Notes under the pieces: model-generated
What the model was told of the DNA's origin: nothing
The model's input: the letters and a program-made list of their open reading frames with translations, nothing else
The model's database searches: none
Part shown: positions 61,501 through 64,000 of the stretch, in pieces
Layout: each line of letters begins with the position of its first letter
Numbering within the stretch: position 1 is the stretch's first letter
DNA from: Symbiodinium natans
Lineage: Eukaryota > Sar > Dinophyceae > Suessiales > Symbiodiniaceae
Assembly (NCBI GenBank): GCA_905221605.1
Contig: CAJNDS010002145.1
Coordinates: 314,501 to 378,500 of the forward strand
Reading direction: 5' to 3'
DNA length: 64,000 nt
Translations under genes and position numbers: made by a program

Positions 61501-62085
61501 ACGATTCTGTGAGTGGCTTCAAGTGCCAAGGCTGCACACATGTTGCACAAGTGCTGCACATGAGGCGTCACCGACTAAAGATCTGCTTTTGAGGCTCCCA
61601 CGGTGTTCGAGGCTGCTAGCAAGCTGTCACTGGCAGCGTCAAAGTGCAAACAGGAGATTGTTGCCTGGCGGTCAAGCAGAAAGCCGTGATTCCGAAGTCT
61701 CTGGGTTGGTAGACGCTTGTGGCTGCCAATCCTATAACCTGTCGGCCCCGCCCCCGGACCCGCAAACCGTTGAGGCGCCACGGATGGTGGCTCCAGACAC
61801 CTGGAAAACGTGTTCTTACTTAATTCGTACTCAGCATGCGCCTTGCGATTTTTGAATCTCACTGGCTGGGCTTGCAGCGGGAAGGGGAAGATCTCAAGGC
61901 TGCAGCCATCCGTCACGGCAACTGAGTTCCTCAAAACGGAACTCAACCACACGATGAATCGTGCCACCCGGCGCCAAATCAACAGACCTCCTGCCTGCCG
62001 ACAATTTCATGGAAACGGCGCTCTAGAAGACTAGCCTGCATCAAGCACGACACAGACGACACACCATCGCCGAGCGCATGTCACC
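58530..62085. other. No firmly supported gene
   Basis: A fragment of the interspersed repeat family (CCCGGCTGCCGAAAGGCGGC) lies near 59128-59150. Minus frames at 60523-60810 and 61575-61982 look weakly coding; the latter contains ATISCLHFDAASDSLLAAS, which resembles a propeller strand. They are unproven. Confidence 0.3.
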
Positions 62086-62089
62086 TGCT

Positions 62090-64000
62090 TCAATGTGAAA
62101 GGGCCTTCATCGGCTCGCGATTGGCCCAGCAGCCGTGGATCTGCGCGCCAAGTGGCGCGGTCCATGGGCAAAAGGGGACCTCTTTCACAAGAGCCAGGGT
62201 CGGCAGCCGGCGTGCCATAGGCACGTCAAATGCCAGCTGCTTGCCAGAGAGGTCGGTACTTAGCAGAAAATTGCATGGCAGCGTGTCTGCAAAGCAAATG
62301 TCGAAGATTGGCGCCTCATGTCCACGCAAAGTGGCCACTTTGGTGACAATCTCTTCTCCGGTGTGGACTCCGGTATACACACAAGCCCTGCAAGTAGCCT
62401 CTTTGAATCGGAATGTATGGATGCAGCCGTCCTCTGTCCCGACTGCTAGCCACAGGGGATGAGCCCCAGACATGTCCACAGCAGAAAACTTTGCACAAGT
62501 CAGCTTGGCCTTGTTGGCAGAAAGGGTTCTCCGAAGGACATAGTGCCTCGTCTTCTCGCTCATTATGGATAAAGTGGCATCACTGCATCCGACAGCCAGC
62601 CATGCTGAAGACTCTTCAGCAGCAGACCCAGAAATAGCCAGACAGGTCACACCAGCGGACGCCCGCAAGCTGCGACTTTCAATGCACTCCAGATCAGAGC
62701 CGCTGTAGCAGCGGACCACCCCATCCAAAGCACCGGTGTAAATGCAGTTCTCGGCCGGATGAGCAGCAACTGACGTCAACTGCAGGCTTGGCTGAGATGC
62801 AAGCACCTCGCATCTTTGGATGCCCTTGACACCATCCAGTAAGTCCATGCAAATCAGGTGCGTTTTCGAGGCCAGAAGAAGTTTGTCGTATTTCCAACTT
62901 GCCCCTGAAACAAGGTGAGTCCTGAAGCGAGATTCAGGCCAGCAGTCCAAGGCTGAAAGATCCTTCTCGACGGCTTCACCAGAACTTAAGATGGTACAGA
63001 CTCCATTTGCGTGGACTGCAGCGAGAGAGTCCCGAAGCGGCAGGATATGTGCTATCGGGGATGGCTGAAAAGCCATCTTCCGCACCGCTCGACTGCCATG
63101 AAAGAAAAAGATTTCTCCCGCGCTGCCTCCAACGACGGCCCGGTCCCGTGCTACCCAGGATGCACAAACAACCGTTTTTGGCACTCCATCACATCCGAAA
63201 GCTCCTCGGCGGCCGTCGATTGCAGCACTGAGGCGTGCTGACCGGGCAGACTGCCAAAACTTCACATGCTGTGAGCCATAGGTTGCAAACAGGAGTGGAA
63301 GTTCACTGCCTCCCGGCGCACTGGCCACGCCGCTGATGCCACCGCCCTTGAAGGCGGAACAGACCACCAAGGGAGCCCCATCCCTGCGACCCATACGGAA
63401 GACTCCGGCCCGCGCAGCTGGCCAAAGTGCCATCGTCCTGTCACGGTCTGATCCAATGGTTACGAGCACCTCTCCATCTTGGATGAAGCCGATGGTCTCG
63501 ACATCATGTTGGTGGAACGAGAAAGTTGCTAAGATCTCCAGCGTTTCTGAGTCCCAAAGCAATACTTCTGCCCACTTTGATCTTGCCTGGTGCTTCTGTC
63601 CGGATGCCCCTAGCCTTTGCTGAAATGAAAAGGCTAGGCATGTGACTGCGGAGCCGTGCTGAATAAATCGCTGCTGCTTCGACCCCAGTGAGATCTCTAC
63701 CACCAGTCTGCCCGCTGCAAATGCACAACGCTCCTCCGACAGGAAAGTCAGGCAGCTAGCCTCAAAACCAAGGACCTGCCACAGCTGCAGAGAAGTCTCC
63801 ATGGATGTGTAGCTAGCAGGTTGCGGCGACCTGTGTTCTTGCTTAGTGGTCTGTACTGGCCCGCCGCTAGCAGCTAGCTTTGACACTGCACCTTGCCCCA
63901 AGAATTTTCCTGTGCAGGACCATATGTTCATATGTTCATCAGATGATCCTTGAGTCGGCGCACAAAGAATCATAACCCTCTCGACTGGAACATATCTCGG
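62090..64000 (-). CDS. EML-like WD40 repeat protein, 5' end beyond the window
   Basis: From ATG 63973 the frame gives 627 residues, but it stays open upstream to the window edge (PRYVPVERV before the Met), so the true start is probably outside. WD40-type blades are visible throughout. Examples, counted from that Met, are HGSAVTCLAFS (106-116) with VLLWDSETLEIL, HDVETIGFIQDGEVLVTIGS (156-175) with MALW, LFATYGSQHVKFW (228-240), AVVGGSAGEIFFF (279-291), CIYTGALDGVVRCY, WLAVGCSDATLSIM and WLAVGTEDGCIHTF. The end, LLSTDLSGKQLAFDV and FCPWTAPLGAQIHGCW, matches the closing blade of EMAP-like (EML) proteins, which carry two fused propellers and bind microtubules or axonemes. The microtubule role is inferred from that resemblance; a generic WD40 scaffold is the alternative. 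No introns were seen. Confidence 0.88.
   Translation of the reverse strand, partial: PRYVPVERVMILCAPTQGSSDEHMNIWSCTGKFLGQGAVSKLAASGGPVQTTKQEHRSPQPASYTSMETSLQLWQVLGFEASCLTFLSEERCAFAAGRLVVEISLGSKQQRFIQHGSAVTCLAFSFQQRLGASGQKHQARSKWAEVLLWDSETLEILATFSFHQHDVETIGFIQDGEVLVTIGSDRDRTMALWPAARAGVFRMGRRDGAPLVVCSAFKGGGISGVASAPGGSELPLLFATYGSQHVKFWQSARSARLSAAIDGRRGAFGCDGVPKTVVCASWVARDRAVVGGSAGEIFFFHGSRAVRKMAFQPSPIAHILPLRDSLAAVHANGVCTILSSGEAVEKDLSALDCWPESRFRTHLVSGASWKYDKLLLASKTHLICMDLLDGVKGIQRCEVLASQPSLQLTSVAAHPAENCIYTGALDGVVRCYSGSDLECIESRSLRASAGVTCLAISGSAAEESSAWLAVGCSDATLSIMSEKTRHYVLRRTLSANKAKLTCAKFSAVDMSGAHPLWLAVGTEDGCIHTFRFKEATCRACVYTGVHTGEEIVTKVATLRGHEAPIFDICFADTLPCNFLLSTDLSGKQLAFDVPMARRLPTLALVKEVPFCPWTAPLGAQIHGCWANREPMKALSH

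Overview
The window looks like nuclear DNA of a dinoflagellate, most likely of the Symbiodiniaceae/Suessiales type. Base composition is near-balanced and low-complexity tracts are abundant. Interstitial TTTAGGG-type blocks occur. The intron-rich genes use GT, GC and probably GA donors, and nearly every acceptor is followed by G (AG|G). No operons, Shine-Dalgarno sites, CRISPR arrays, rRNA genes or convincing tRNA genes were seen.

Every gene I can support lies on the minus strand, which fits the one-directional gene arrays of dinoflagellates. From high to low coordinates they are: an EML-like WD40 propeller protein running off the right edge (62.1-64.0 kb); a DTW-domain tRNA-uridine aminocarboxypropyltransferase (57.5-58.5 kb); a small multi-exon gene with a DP..PGC / ITVDFSPKGGP / KWTKL domain (55.4-56.0 kb); weak exon-like pieces (47-53 kb); mitochondrial cytochrome c1 in at least thirteen short exons (35.8-39.2 kb); an EF-hand gene with very short introns (29.8-31.0 kb); a DUF2934-like coiled-coil protein (27.8-28.7 kb); an exon-like piece near 26 kb; a PPR protein fused to a zinc-dependent deaminase domain (19.8-22.2 kb); exon pieces of a helical-repeat protein (14.9-15.8 kb); a large histidine-rich multi-pass membrane protein (9.1-11.3 kb); and another armadillo-like multi-exon gene (6.7-7.7 kb). 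Four of these (His-rich, DUF2934-like, DTW, WD40) read as single exons over their visible length; the rest are split into exons of roughly 25-140 bases.

Between genes the sequence is mostly non-coding and repetitive. It has a degenerate ~130-bp tandem array at the left edge, a long AT-rich microsatellite-like desert (22.6-23.7 kb), and a simple-repeat block at 31.7-34.5 kb. That block carries two 99%-identical copies of a ~228-bp element with strong, mutually exclusive RNA-type stems. There is also an interspersed repeat family and a cluster of minisatellites inside a cytochrome c1 intron.

Functionally the genes do not form one pathway. They include respiration (cytochrome c1), tRNA modification (DTW), probable organelle RNA processing or editing (PPR-deaminase), microtubule or cilium biology (EML-like) and calcium sensing (EF-hand). 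The most interesting items are the PPR-deaminase fusion, the duplicated structured element, and the cytochrome c1 gene as a clean example of dinoflagellate micro-exon splicing. All exon models were built by hand translation and splice-phase checking and have not been tested against transcripts.
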